DNA of 64,000 nt from Kribbella pratensis (GTDB lineage Bacteria > Actinomycetota > Actinomycetes > Propionibacteriales > Kribbellaceae). The notes beneath the pieces are model-generated. The model had not been told where the DNA came from and did no database searches. It saw nothing but the letters and a program-made list of their open reading frames with translations. The position numbers were made by a program, and so were the translations under genes. The DNA lies in the NCBI RefSeq assembly GCF_004365355.1, contig NZ_SODP01000001.1, forward strand, positions 2,611,473 to 2,675,472, written 5' to 3'. Below, in pieces: positions 1 to 7,249 of the stretch (within the stretch, counting starts at the first letter, position 1; each line of letters starts with the position of its first letter).

Positions 1-499
1 TCGTCGAGTGCGGCAAAGGCTGCAGGTGTCCGTCGTCGCTGACGCGGAGACCGCTGATGGTCTCGCTGTTCTGGTTCAGGACGTACACGATCCCGTGCCG
101 GACGGTGACGCTGACGGGCAGGTCGCCGCCGCTGGGAGCGACGTCGCGGCGTACGAGGCCACGGTCGGTGATCGCGAGTGTCGACACGGTGTCGTCGCCG
201 CCGTTCACCGCGAACAACAGGTTGCCGTCACGCACCAGTCCGTCTTGCGAAGCAAGTGACGAGCCCAGTCCGCGACCACCGGTCGGAACCGTGCCGTCGG
301 CGCGCAAACGACCGTCACGAAGACGATCGAAGACCTGGACGGCGTTGCCGGCGGCCGCGTTCGTCGTCTCGTAGACGTGACCGACGACGTCGCCGGACCG
401 TCCGTCGACCGCGGCGTTCGCGGGTGCGGCCGCCAGCAGTGAGGCCACGGCAACGGCAGCGAAGGCAGGCGCCAGCAGCCGGGCAGAATGAATGGGCAT
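1..499 (-). CDS. Secreted lactonase-family beta-propeller protein (C-terminus beyond window)
   Basis: Reading leftwards from an ATG at 499, the frame is open to the window edge (about 166 codons seen). It begins with a typical Sec signal peptide, an Arg near the start, an Ala/Val/Leu core and an Ala-Asn-Ala-Ala cleavage site near residue 30. The mature part (GHVYETTN, AVQVFDR, GDDTVSTLAI) resembles the first blades of the 7-bladed propeller of 6-phosphogluconolactonase/lactonase-family secreted proteins. A GAGAGGA Shine-Dalgarno (SD) lies just upstream of the ATG. The SD is one arm of a perfect 13-bp inverted repeat (500-512 and 564-576). The substrate is unknown; many extracellular members of this family are uncharacterised. 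The C-terminal blades are not in the window. Confidence 0.72.
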   Translation of the reverse strand, partial: MPIHSARLLAPAFAAVAVASLLAAAPANAAVDGRSGDVVGHVYETTNAAAGNAVQVFDRLRDGRLRADGTVPTGGRGLGSSLASQDGLVRDGNLLFAVNGGDDTVSTLAITDRGLVRRDVAPSGGDLPVSVTVRHGIVYVLNQNSETISGLRVSDDGHLQPLPHST

Positions 500-576
500 G
501 GAAATTCCTCTCACGCAGGAGATCACTGGAACGCCTTTGACAGTAGGGCTTTCCGCGATCCTGGAGAGGAATTTCC
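500..576 (-). promoter_or_regulatory. 13-bp inverted repeat overlapping the ribosome-binding site of the lactonase-like gene
   Basis: Positions 500-512 and 564-576 are perfect inverted copies (GGAAATTCCTCTC / GAGAGGAATTTCC), 51 nt apart. The left copy contains the SD and abuts the start codon of the leftward gene. If transcription starts to the right of 576, the mRNA could fold so that the SD is paired. Otherwise the arms are a spaced operator. Confidence 0.55.
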
Positions 577-632
577 GAGCACGGTAAGGATGCCGTTATC
601 GACCCATTCCGTTCGTGAAACTTAAGCTGCTG

Positions 633-806
633 TCAGTCCTTGAAGGCGTCCTTCGCCTTCTCGCCGGCCTGCTTCAGGTCGGCCTTCGTCTTCTCTGCCC
701 GGCCTTCGGCCTGCAGGTCGCGATTGTCGGTCGCGTCGCCGGTCGTCTCCTTGACCTTGCCCTTGGCAGCCTCGGCGGCGTTCTTGACCTTGTCACCAGC
801 ACTCAT
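633..806 (-). CDS. CsbD family stress protein
   Basis: A 57-residue, highly charged, Ala/Lys/Glu-rich protein (MSAGDKVKNAAEAAKGKV..., ending KDAFKD). It matches the CsbD family: small, probably helical general-stress proteins of unknown biochemical role. The start at 806 has a strong SD (GGAAGGAG) 6 nt upstream. Its ATG overlaps the TGA of the preceding whiB-like gene (ATGA, 803-806), so the two are probably translated together. No membrane segment or cysteine is present. The family call is firm; the function is not known. Confidence 0.85.
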   Translation of the reverse strand: MSAGDKVKNAAEAAKGKVKETTGDATDNRDLQAEGRAEKTKADLKQAGEKAKDAFKD

Positions 807-1150
807 CGGATTCTCCTTCCGTTGCGGTGATCGTCGCCTTCCGGTGCCACCCAACCGCCCTCGCGAAACGCGGGGCCAGGAACCACCTGATCCCCGCTGC
901 TCCGGACGGGCAGCTCGCTGCGCCTCAGCGTGCGGCGTTCGAGTTCGTCGAGGCCTCCCCAGATACCGGCGTCCTGCCCGGAGCGCAGCGCCCAGTTGAG
1001 GCAGACGTCCACCACTTCACAGCGACGGCAGACCTGTTTGGCGGTCTCGATCTGCAGCAGTGCGGGCCCGGTCGTACCTACTGGGAAGAACAGCTCGGGA
1101 TCTTCGGCCGCACACGCGGCTCGGTGCTGCCAGCGCTGGGTCGCCTTCAT
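803..1150 (-). CDS. WhiB family Fe-S transcriptional regulator
   Basis: A 115-residue protein with the WhiB hallmarks: an N-terminal RAAC cysteine, then C-x2-C-x5-C (VCRRCEVVDVC), and the GIWGG turn followed by a basic ELERRTLRR tract. The four cysteines bind a [4Fe-4S] cluster, and WhiB proteins act with the principal sigma factor to control transcription in response to redox or development. The start at 1150 is preferred over an in-frame ATG at 1174 because GAGGAGG lies 7 nt upstream of 1150. The C-terminal tail (about 30 residues) is longer than the core and looks disordered. It sits between an Rv1733c-like gene and csbD on the same strand, suggesting a stress unit. Confidence 0.93.
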   Translation of the reverse strand: MKATQRWQHRAACAAEDPELFFPVGTTGPALLQIETAKQVCRRCEVVDVCLNWALRSGQDAGIWGGLDELERRTLRRSELPVRSSGDQVVPGPAFREGGWVAPEGDDHRNGRRIR

Positions 1151-1226
1151 CTCGACCTCCTCGGTCGACGTCATTCCTCAACAGGACAACACGAACCGCC
1201 GGTTTGTGACGTTGTCCGACGGCCGC

Positions 1227-1838
1227 TCAGAATTGGTGGCCGGTCCAACGTGGGGAGACCTTGCGCCATTCGCGGGCCCATTCGTCGGCGCGGTGGCGGT
1301 CGAGTGGACGGCGGGCGAGGCGCCACGCGGCGTAGAGCGCGGGCCAGGCGAGCAGCGGAAAGGTCAGGGCGATCGCGGTGCCGAGGGCGGCGCTGTCGCT
1401 GGACGTGCCTGGGGCGCCTGTCATCGCGCCGGTCTGGTCGATCCAGATCGTCAAGTCGGCGTTGACCGGAGTACCGAGCAGAACGTCGGCCTTGCCCTCG
1501 TGCCACGAACCTGACCGGTCCTGCCAGCTGACGCGCACCGAGGTGGTGCTGAGGCCCAGCGTCGACGGAACGGCGTTGGCCGTGCCCTCCAGCGTTCGCG
1601 CGTGGACCTGCTGAGCGCTCGCGTGGTCGTCGGCCACGGACTGCTCGGCGCGATCGTGCAGCGTCGTACCGAGGGCTGCTGCCGCGGGGATCACCAGCAG
1701 CGCGAGCGCGATCGCGACCAGCAGGAACGCCGCCTCGATCCGGTCGACCCTCCGGCGCAACGGATTGTGCCCGAAGCTGAGCCGCCGCAGCTGCATCATC
1801 ACGAACAGCTCGGCACGGCGTTGCTGCGTGGAACTCAT
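1227..1838 (-). CDS. Rv1733c family membrane protein
   Basis: A 203-residue protein with a basic N-terminus (RLSFGHNPLRRRVDRIE) and two transmembrane helices, about residues 36-58 and 150-172. An exported domain of about 90 residues between them contains a GSWHEGKADVLLGTPV stretch. This is the layout of the Rv1733c family, whose Mycobacterium tuberculosis member belongs to the dormancy regulon. The molecular role is unknown. Seventy-six bases separate it from the downstream whiB-like gene on the same strand. I did not find a convincing DosR-type box upstream, so dormancy control is not shown. Confidence 0.82.
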   Translation of the reverse strand: MSSTQQRRAELFVMMQLRRLSFGHNPLRRRVDRIEAAFLLVAIALALLVIPAAAALGTTLHDRAEQSVADDHASAQQVHARTLEGTANAVPSTLGLSTTSVRVSWQDRSGSWHEGKADVLLGTPVNADLTIWIDQTGAMTGAPGTSSDSAALGTAIALTFPLLAWPALYAAWRLARRPLDRHRADEWAREWRKVSPRWTGHQF

Positions 1839-1958
1839 CCCGCTCCCCTATCTGCTTCACAAGGTAAGACCGCACAAGCGCGCCGGCTGTGACGTCGTGT
1901 CACGAACGGCGCCGGCGTCCGGACCTGCAAGCACGGACCGCACGTTGCAGAGGTCAAC

Positions 1959-2001
1959 CACGTGGTGGCCCCCACGTGTACGTAGTGGCGGCTACTACGT
2001 A
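1959..2001. promoter_or_regulatory. Two adjacent palindromes upstream of the ECF sigma gene
   Basis: CACGTGG (1959-1965) and CCACGTG (1972-1978) form one dyad with a 6-nt spacer. Immediately after it, TACGTAGT (1979-1986) and ACTACGTA (1994-2001) form a second, perfect 8-bp dyad with a 7-nt spacer. They lie about 90-130 nt before the GTG of the sigma factor gene, in the divergent region shared with the Rv1733c-like gene. Their compactness suggests two operator sites or a cruciform-prone element. The binding protein is unknown. Confidence 0.5.
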
Positions 2002-2091
2002 GCTGCCCACGCTCTTCAGCGGCGCGACCGTGGGGCCTGTCGCCGGATCGTGAAGCCCAAGGGCACGACGAGCCGGAGAGGAGCCGGGAAC

Positions 2092-2787
2092 GTGAACGCG
2101 ACAGTGTCACGGCAGGTGCGGTACGACGGGGACAACTCAGCGGTCCAGGCCGCATGCACCCGGCAAGTCGGTGACGACCTGGACGATGCGGTCGCCATCT
2201 TCCTGGCAGTCCGTCCGCGATTGCTGGCGATCGCATACCGCTTCCTCTCCAGTGCGGCCGACGCCGAGGACGTGGTGCAGGAGACCTGGCTGCGCTGGCA
2301 GCGGACGGACCGCACGGTAGTGGAGAATCCCCAGGCGCTCTTGGCGACGATGACCACACGACTCGCGATCAACGTCAGCCAGTCCGCGCGGCGACGCCAT
2401 GAGACCCCGATGACCTCCGCGGCCGCCGAGCGGATCGACGACGGCGAGGACCCGGCGGCGACAGTCGAGCAGAGCGACGCCGTCGAACACGCAGCACTCA
2501 TCGTCCTGCAGAGCCTGTCCCCCAGGGAACGTGCGGCCTTCGTACTGCGCGAGGCCTTCGACTACTCGTACGGCCAACTCGCCGAGTTTCTCCACCTCGG
2601 TACGGCGAACAGCCGGCAGCTGGTCTGCCGCGCGCGGCGACGGATCGCGACCGACAAGCAGACAATCGTCGGCCCAGCCTCACACCAGCACTTCGTGCAC
2701 GCGTTCCTCGACGCGGCCCGGGCCGGCGACCTGACCGGATTCGAACAACTCCTGACCACCGATCTGGCCACCGATCTGGCCGCCTGA
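2092..2787 (+). CDS. ECF (ECF41/SigJ-like) RNA polymerase sigma factor with shortened C-terminus
   Basis: The first part is a complete ECF sigma factor. Region 2 (LLAIAYRFLSSAADAEDVVQETWLRW) and region 4 (LSPRERAAFVLREAF, then the GTANSRQLVCRARRRI recognition helix) resemble the ECF41/SigJ group. Such proteins normally continue with a SnoaL-like domain of about 120 residues carrying a DGGG motif. Here the reading frame stops after the first helix of that domain (HAFLDAARAGDLTGFEQLL), next to a small duplication (ACCGATCTGGCC twice, encoding TDLATDLA). The GTG at 2092 has a GGAGAGGAG SD; upstream in-frame ATGs have none. The protein has 231 residues against roughly 300 in the group. In studied ECF41 factors the extension modulates activity, so this one may be deregulated or degenerate. 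Confidence 0.82.
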   Translation: MNATVSRQVRYDGDNSAVQAACTRQVGDDLDDAVAIFLAVRPRLLAIAYRFLSSAADAEDVVQETWLRWQRTDRTVVENPQALLATMTTRLAINVSQSARRRHETPMTSAAAERIDDGEDPAATVEQSDAVEHAALIVLQSLSPRERAAFVLREAFDYSYGQLAEFLHLGTANSRQLVCRARRRIATDKQTIVGPASHQHFVHAFLDAARAGDLTGFEQLLTTDLATDLAA

Positions 2788-2804
2788 CCGCCCCCGCACA
2801 GGCC

Positions 2805-2843
2805 GGAGCCCGGTCCGCAAAGAGTGACTGCGGATCGGGCTCC
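2805..2843. terminator. Hairpin terminator between convergent genes
   Basis: GGAGCCCGGTCCGCA (2805-2819) pairs with TGCGGATCGGGCTCC (2829-2843), 15 bp with one G-T pair and a 9-nt loop. It sits between the sigma factor stop (2787) and the stop of the convergent hydrolase (2878). No U-tract follows, as is common in high-GC actinobacteria. Confidence 0.7.
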
Positions 2844-2877
2844 GGGTCGACTGGACCGTCAAGACGGTCAGAAATCC

Positions 2878-3627
2878 TCACCTAGCTCGGGCCGCCTGTT
2901 CGATCACCTGCGTGGTCGTCTTGGGATCGCTGATCAGGCCCAGGTGTCCTTCGTCGAACTCCGTGACGTCGGAGCCGGCCCGCCTGGCCATCGCCCGCTG
3001 GACGTCCGGCGGGATGATCTTGTCGCCGGTGCCGATCAGGTACCAGGACGGGATCGTCTTCCAGGCCAGCGTACCGGACTTGTCGGCAAGGCCACCGAAG
3101 GCGCCCGGCCGCTGGGTCGCGTAGACCTTGGCCTTGTCGTCGTCGTCCAGGCCGGTCGCGAACGACGTGAACACGGTCGGCTTCTTCAGGTAGAGATCGG
3201 TGGCCGGCGTCGGCGGACCGGCCGGGACGAAGTCGAACACCTGCGTCGGATCCGGGTTCGACAGGTCGGAGTCGGCCCCGGCGGCCTCGAGAGCCGTCTC
3301 GCCCTCGTCGAGCGCGAACGCGTTGACGTAGACGAGCGCCTTGACGTTCGGCAGCCCGGTGGCCGCGTTGGTGATCACCGCACCGCCGTACGAATGACCG
3401 ACCAGGACGACGGGACCGGACAACGTCTCGAGGAACGCTCGCACCGAGGCGGCATCGCCGGGCAGCGAACGCAACGGGTTCGGGATCGCCCGCACCGTGT
3501 ACCCGTCGCCCAGCAGCCGATCGATGACGCCCGACCAGTTCGACGCGTCCGCCCACGCACCGTGCACCAGCACGATGGTCGCCTGTGGTGCCTGACCGCC
3601 TGTGTCACCACTGATGTCAGTGCTCAT
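2878..3627 (-). CDS. Alpha/beta hydrolase (esterase/haloperoxidase-like)
   Basis: A 249-residue single-domain alpha/beta hydrolase. The oxyanion segment VHGAWADASNW is near residue 22 and the nucleophile elbow GHSYGG has Ser79. Near the C-terminus, the acid is probably the Asp in IGTGDKIIPP and the histidine is in DEGHLGL. It resembles the actinobacterial 'alpha/beta hydrolase, EstC/salicylate-esterase-like' proteins of unknown substrate. No signal peptide is seen, so it is probably cytosolic. The start at 3627 is chosen over an upstream in-frame start at 3699 because of GGAACAGGA upstream and the lack of conservation of the first 24 residues. It may be co-transcribed with the membrane protein to its right. 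Confidence 0.85.
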   Translation of the reverse strand: MSTDISGDTGGQAPQATIVLVHGAWADASNWSGVIDRLLGDGYTVRAIPNPLRSLPGDAASVRAFLETLSGPVVLVGHSYGGAVITNAATGLPNVKALVYVNAFALDEGETALEAAGADSDLSNPDPTQVFDFVPAGPPTPATDLYLKKPTVFTSFATGLDDDDKAKVYATQRPGAFGGLADKSGTLAWKTIPSWYLIGTGDKIIPPDVQRAMARRAGSDVTEFDEGHLGLISDPKTTTQVIEQAARAR

Positions 3628-3667
3628 GAATCTGTCCTGTTCCGTAGAAGGGTCAACCACTCGCCTT

Positions 3668-4750
3668 CTAGGTCCGGACACCGCTGTCGGCTGTGACATC
3701 GGTCAGCGCCTCGTACAGCGGGCTGTCCGCGAGGAGGTCGTTGCTGTGCCGGGCATTGTGACGATGCGCCACCCTCCGGTGACCTTCCAGGATCGCGGCG
3801 ATCCCGACGACACTCCACACACCGAGTACGACGGCGTGCTGTGCGGCACCGTGTCCGTTGAAGTAGGCGGCGCTGCGGAGCAGGTTGGCACCGGCGCCTG
3901 GCGGCATCAGCTGCCCCAACTGGCCTATGACCGAAGGCATCAGCTCGGGCGCCGAGCTCACTCCCGCGAACGGGTTCCCGACGAAGACCATGAGGATGGC
4001 GCCGACCGCGACACCGGCGGGGCCCAGCAGCGCAGCCATACCGGCGACGAAGCTGCTGATCGCGAACAGCATCAAGGACAACGAAGCCCAGGTCCCGATC
4101 CGATTCCCCGGCAGGGCGCCGATGTAGTCCTGCGCCACCAGATGCACACAGGCCCCGGCCATGCACGAGACCACCGCCAGAGCCACGATCTCTCGTACGG
4201 CGGGCTTGAAGCCGACGAGTACGGCGACCATCACGGCGAGGATGACTCCGCCGAGCACGAGCGGCGTCATCGCGGCGGCGAAGGTCGAACCGCGCGGATC
4301 GTCGCTCGACGTCGGAACCACGTCCTGTACCACTGATTCCGCCGCAGGTTGGGTGGTCGACGAGAGCTGTCCGGCCATAGCGCCCGCGGCCGACGTCAGC
4401 AGCTGCGCGACGGCCGGACTGGCCGCGCTGGCGGTCAGGAAGACGATGTGGCGGCTGCTCACCTCGAACGCGCCGTACACCTCGCGGTGCTCGATGGCCG
4501 ACCGGGCCTCGGCGTCGCTGGCATACAGGTGCAGATCGAAGGCGCCCGGCCGGGTGCTGGTCAGGCCTTCGGCTGCCTTCTGTGCGGCGACTCCGGTGCC
4601 CACCACGCCCACCGGGAGGCTGCGGGCCTCGGTCCGGGACGCGGGCCAGGTGAACGCCAGGACCGCGAGGCCGACGATCAGCGGTGCGATCACCGACAGG
4701 ATCAGCAGCTGGCGCCACGGCGGGTGGTGAACGAGCGGATTCTTGGGCAC
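3668..4750 (-). CDS. YhgE/Pip-like ABC-2 type membrane protein
   Basis: A 360-residue membrane protein with one N-terminal transmembrane helix (LLILSVIAPLIVGLAVLAF). An exported domain of about 130 residues follows, then five helices in the C-terminal half. The segment VGNPFAGVSSAPELMP is the typical conserved motif of the YhgE/Pip and related ABC-2-like permeases. No ATPase gene is adjacent. It is divergent from a TetR regulator, with a palindromic operator between them, so it is probably a regulated efflux or envelope protein. GTG at 4750 (AAAGGCG upstream) is preferred to a GTG at 4786 that has no SD. The transported substrate cannot be told from sequence. Confidence 0.75.
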   Translation of the reverse strand: MPKNPLVHHPPWRQLLILSVIAPLIVGLAVLAFTWPASRTEARSLPVGVVGTGVAAQKAAEGLTSTRPGAFDLHLYASDAEARSAIEHREVYGAFEVSSRHIVFLTASAASPAVAQLLTSAAGAMAGQLSSTTQPAAESVVQDVVPTSSDDPRGSTFAAAMTPLVLGGVILAVMVAVLVGFKPAVREIVALAVVSCMAGACVHLVAQDYIGALPGNRIGTWASLSLMLFAISSFVAGMAALLGPAGVAVGAILMVFVGNPFAGVSSAPELMPSVIGQLGQLMPPGAGANLLRSAAYFNGHGAAQHAVVLGVWSVVGIAAILEGHRRVAHRHNARHSNDLLADSPLYEALTDVTADSGVRT

Positions 4751-4789
4751 TTCTGCGCCTTTCAGACTGGTGTTAGATGCTCTCACTAA

Positions 4790-4827
4790 ACGACAACGAT
4801 CGTTCTCTTTCGACTATACTCCGCTTA
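4790..4827 (+). promoter_or_regulatory. TetR operator and leaderless promoter
   Basis: AACGATCGTT (4795-4804) is a perfect palindrome extended to 16 bp (4792-4807) with one mismatched pair. A -10 hexamer TATACT (4815-4820) lies 6 nt before the A of the tetR ATG at 4827, with no SD between. Transcription would therefore start at the AUG (leaderless mRNA). The palindrome covers the -35/spacer zone of both divergent genes, consistent with autorepression and repression of the membrane protein. Confidence 0.65.
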
Positions 4828-5432
4828 TGCCGAGGACTTCGGAGAGGTATCGCGACGCCAGGCGGGAGTACATCCTCGACGCCGCCCGGCGCGCCTTCGC
4901 GCGCAACGGGTTCCACGCGACGTCGATGCACGACCTGTTCGCCGAGGCCGGCCTGTCCTCCGGCGCGGTGTACCGCTACTTCGCCGGCAAGGACGAGGTG
5001 GTGGTCGCGATCGTGGAGGACAACATCCGGCAGATCGGCGCGATGATCCGCGCCGTCACGGAGGAACGCGCCGACGGCTCCTTCGGCGCCGCACTGGCCG
5101 CGGCGGTCGAAACCATCCAGGCCAAACACCGGGAGAACGGGCTGGCCGGTATCGGCGTACAGGCCTGGACCGAGGCGCTGCGTGATCCCCGAATCGCGGC
5201 GGCGTTCGAGGAGATGCTTACCGGGCTGCGGTCCGAGCTGGCCGAAGTCGTCGCTCACTACCAGCGGACGAACACGTTGCCGGCCGGTCCGTCGGCGGAG
5301 TCACTGGCGTCTGTGACGATCGCCATTCTGGTCGGCTATATCCAGCAGCTCGCGCTCCTTGGGCCTGACGCTGTCGCCGACACTCCGGATGCGCTGAGGG
5401 CGCTGTGGCCGCCGTCAGCGGTCGCCGGCTAG
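4827..5432 (+). CDS. TetR family transcriptional regulator
   Basis: A 201-residue regulator with the classical N-terminal helix-turn-helix (YILDAARRAFARNGFHATSM, then FAEAGLSSGAVYRYFAGKDE). An all-helical ligand domain follows and ends in a TetR_C-like region. It is divergent from the YhgE-like membrane protein and probably represses it and itself through the palindrome at 4792-4807. Its ligand is unknown. The ATG at 4827 has no SD but is placed correctly behind a TATACT -10 box for leaderless translation, which settles the start over 4743. The last 18 bases overlap the convergent FhuF-like gene. Confidence 0.92.
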   Translation: MPRTSERYRDARREYILDAARRAFARNGFHATSMHDLFAEAGLSSGAVYRYFAGKDEVVVAIVEDNIRQIGAMIRAVTEERADGSFGAALAAAVETIQAKHRENGLAGIGVQAWTEALRDPRIAAAFEEMLTGLRSELAEVVAHYQRTNTLPAGPSAESLASVTIAILVGYIQQLALLGPDAVADTPDALRALWPPSAVAG

Positions 5433-6107
5433 TGCACAGTCGCCACAGAGGGCGCCCGCGTGGTTGGGGGCGGCTCGGTAGATGAGGCAGCAGCTGCGGC
5501 GGCGGAAGGTGCCGTCCGCCGTGGTGTGAGCCTCACGGACCGTCGGATGTGCGAGCAGGCGGGCGGCCATTTCGGTGGCTCGGTCTGCTAGCTGGGGTGC
5601 TGCGTTGGTGAGGGCGATGGATGCGCCGTTGATCGCCGAGGCCACGTTGCCCCGGAGGATGTGATCTGAGACGGAGAACCGCTCGGTGGCCTGATTCAGG
5701 GCCGGGAAGGGGCCTTCGAAGACCTCGGTGGCGAGGTCGCGTGACTTGCTTGGCGGAGCCAGTGACAGAGGGAAGGCTCCACCGAGAACCGGTTGCCAGT
5801 AGACGGCTTCCAGGTCGAGCGGCGGAACGCCGGCGTCCAGGACTGCAGTCGCCAGGGCGGGTGAGACGAGGCGCGCGACCAGGCCGAGGTGGGTGATCGA
5901 CGCAGCGACGCGAACCTCGACAGCATCGGGGTCCTGACCGCCCGCCGCGGCCAGATAGGCGCGGGTGGCCATCACCCGGTCCTCGAGTACGGCGGGGTCG
6001 TCGAGCAGCTCCGACATGGCCCGCCACGGTGCGGCCGGCGCCGTACCCGAGAGGTGTTGCTCGTGCGCGTAGAACGGGCCGAGAGCAACGACCTGGTCGA
6101 GGGTCAT
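5415..6107 (-). CDS. FhuF-like [2Fe-2S] protein in the cobalt/B12 operon
   Basis: A 230-residue protein. Its C-terminus has a Cys-Cys pair (206-207) followed by C-x2-C (221, 224), the pattern that holds the unusual [2Fe-2S] centre of FhuF-type ferric-siderophore reductases. The spacing C-C-x13-C-x2-C is slightly longer than the x10 of E. coli FhuF. The remainder (HLGLVARLVSPALATAVLDAG, YWQPVLGG) matches the helical FhuF/IucA-like core. The start ATG overlaps the cbtA stop (ATGA at 6104-6107), so it is translationally coupled to a cobalt transporter under a cobalamin riboswitch. This context suggests reduction of a cobalt corrinoid rather than a ferric siderophore, which is inference. No membrane segment is visible. 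Confidence 0.82.
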   Translation of the reverse strand: MTLDQVVALGPFYAHEQHLSGTAPAAPWRAMSELLDDPAVLEDRVMATRAYLAAAGGQDPDAVEVRVAASITHLGLVARLVSPALATAVLDAGVPPLDLEAVYWQPVLGGAFPLSLAPPSKSRDLATEVFEGPFPALNQATERFSVSDHILRGNVASAINGASIALTNAAPQLADRATEMAARLLAHPTVREAHTTADGTFRRRSCCLIYRAAPNHAGALCGDCALAGDR

Positions 6108-6961
6108 GCGGTGCGGACCGGCTCCGCCTGCTCGGTGCGGTCCTTACGGGGCTGGAGCAGGCGCTCCGCGAGCGGACCGAAGATCAGGCCGATGACGCCC
6201 CACAACAGCACCTGGGCGCCGACCGAGTAGAGGCGGAACGCGTACAGCCTGTCCGCGTCGAAGCCGGGGTAGACGATGTTGCCCTTGGCATCGGTCAGCG
6301 GCAACGGTGTCTCGGTCGCGTGCCGCCCGTACTCCTCGACGTTCGCCGCCAGGTGCCCCACCGACGGCAGCACGGCCATCAGTACGCCGATGATCGCGAC
6401 GTACGCCGCGATCGCGAGCAGGGTCGCGTTCCAGTTGCCGAAGCGTGGCCGGAGTCGCTTGCCGAGCAGGACCGCGCCGATCAGCAGCACGATCGAGCAG
6501 GCCACCATCGCCAGGTACAGGTTGCCTCGGTCGTGGATCGTGTCCTCGTGCCCGATCGACGGTGGGTTGGCCGGGTACTTCAGGAACGGGACGAAGTACA
6601 CGCCGAGGAACCCGCCGAGCGCGACCAGCATCGCCAGGTTGCGCGGGCGCAACGTGCCGACCCGGCCCAGGCAGATCGCGAAGGCGACCGCGAACAGCGC
6701 GCCCATCGCGACACCGAACAGCACGAGGCCGGCACCAGCGCCGAGGTTCGCCTGCAGGGTGCGGCTGAAGATGTCGTGGCCGGCGTGCTCGACCGGCAGC
6801 CCGGCCGCCTCGTCCAGCGCGTGCTGGGCCGCGTCGCGGCCGCTCTCGTAGTCGATCGCAGCCTGGATCTGGGGCTCGGCGAAGATCCTCGCGAAGACGA
6901 ACGCGATCAGCCCGGCCGCTGCGCCGGCGAGTGCGCCGCGCAGGATGAGTTTGCGTTCCAT
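6104..6961 (-). CDS. cbtA: CbtA family cobalt transporter subunit
   Basis: A 285-residue membrane protein with about six helices: residues 8-25, 75-97, 107-125, 148-168, 180-203 and 245-265. It contains the CbtA family features of an N-terminal LILRGALAGAAAGLIAF and a loop with HDIFSRTLQANLG. CbtA is predicted, from comparative genomics of B12 riboswitch regulons, to form a cobalt transporter with the small His-rich CbtB. Here cbtB lies 21 nt upstream and a cobalamin riboswitch precedes it. The downstream fhuF-like gene overlaps by 4 bases. Cobalt transport is a family prediction, not demonstrated by the sequence. Confidence 0.88.
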   Translation of the reverse strand: MERKLILRGALAGAAAGLIAFVFARIFAEPQIQAAIDYESGRDAAQHALDEAAGLPVEHAGHDIFSRTLQANLGAGAGLVLFGVAMGALFAVAFAICLGRVGTLRPRNLAMLVALGGFLGVYFVPFLKYPANPPSIGHEDTIHDRGNLYLAMVACSIVLLIGAVLLGKRLRPRFGNWNATLLAIAAYVAIIGVLMAVLPSVGHLAANVEEYGRHATETPLPLTDAKGNIVYPGFDADRLYAFRLYSVGAQVLLWGVIGLIFGPLAERLLQPRKDRTEQAEPVRTA

Positions 6962-6982
6962 GTCAGGTGATCAGTCGGTCGA

Positions 6983-7198
6983 TCAGTGGCACGGGAAGCC
7001 GAGGAAGTGCCGCGCGTCGTGCACGAACTCGTGGATGTGCATGTCCTTGCCGAAGATCGAGTACGCGCCTTGATCGACACCGATGAAGTAGTAGAGCGCG
7101 AACGCGACGATCGCGGTACCGACCAGCCACATCACAGCCCGCGAGACCGGTACGACGACCGGCGTGGACACCGAGGTGGGAGCAGACAGATTGCTCAC
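6983..7198 (-). CDS. cbtB: CbtB family cobalt transporter subunit
   Basis: A 71-residue protein with one transmembrane helix (about residues 22-40) and a C-terminal His-rich tail (HIHEFVHDARHFLGFPCH). The combination is diagnostic of CbtB, which is thought to present cobalt to CbtA. The GTG start at 7198 has AGAAGGAGG upstream at a good distance. It is the first gene of cbtB-cbtA-fhuF and is preceded by a cobalamin riboswitch, so it should be switched off when B12 is plentiful. Confidence 0.9.
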   Translation of the reverse strand: MSNLSAPTSVSTPVVVPVSRAVMWLVGTAIVAFALYYFIGVDQGAYSIFGKDMHIHEFVHDARHFLGFPCH

Positions 7199-7249
7199 GA
7201 GTAGAGCCTCCTTCTAGGGGATCGTGCGTCCCTCATCCAATGGAGCGTC

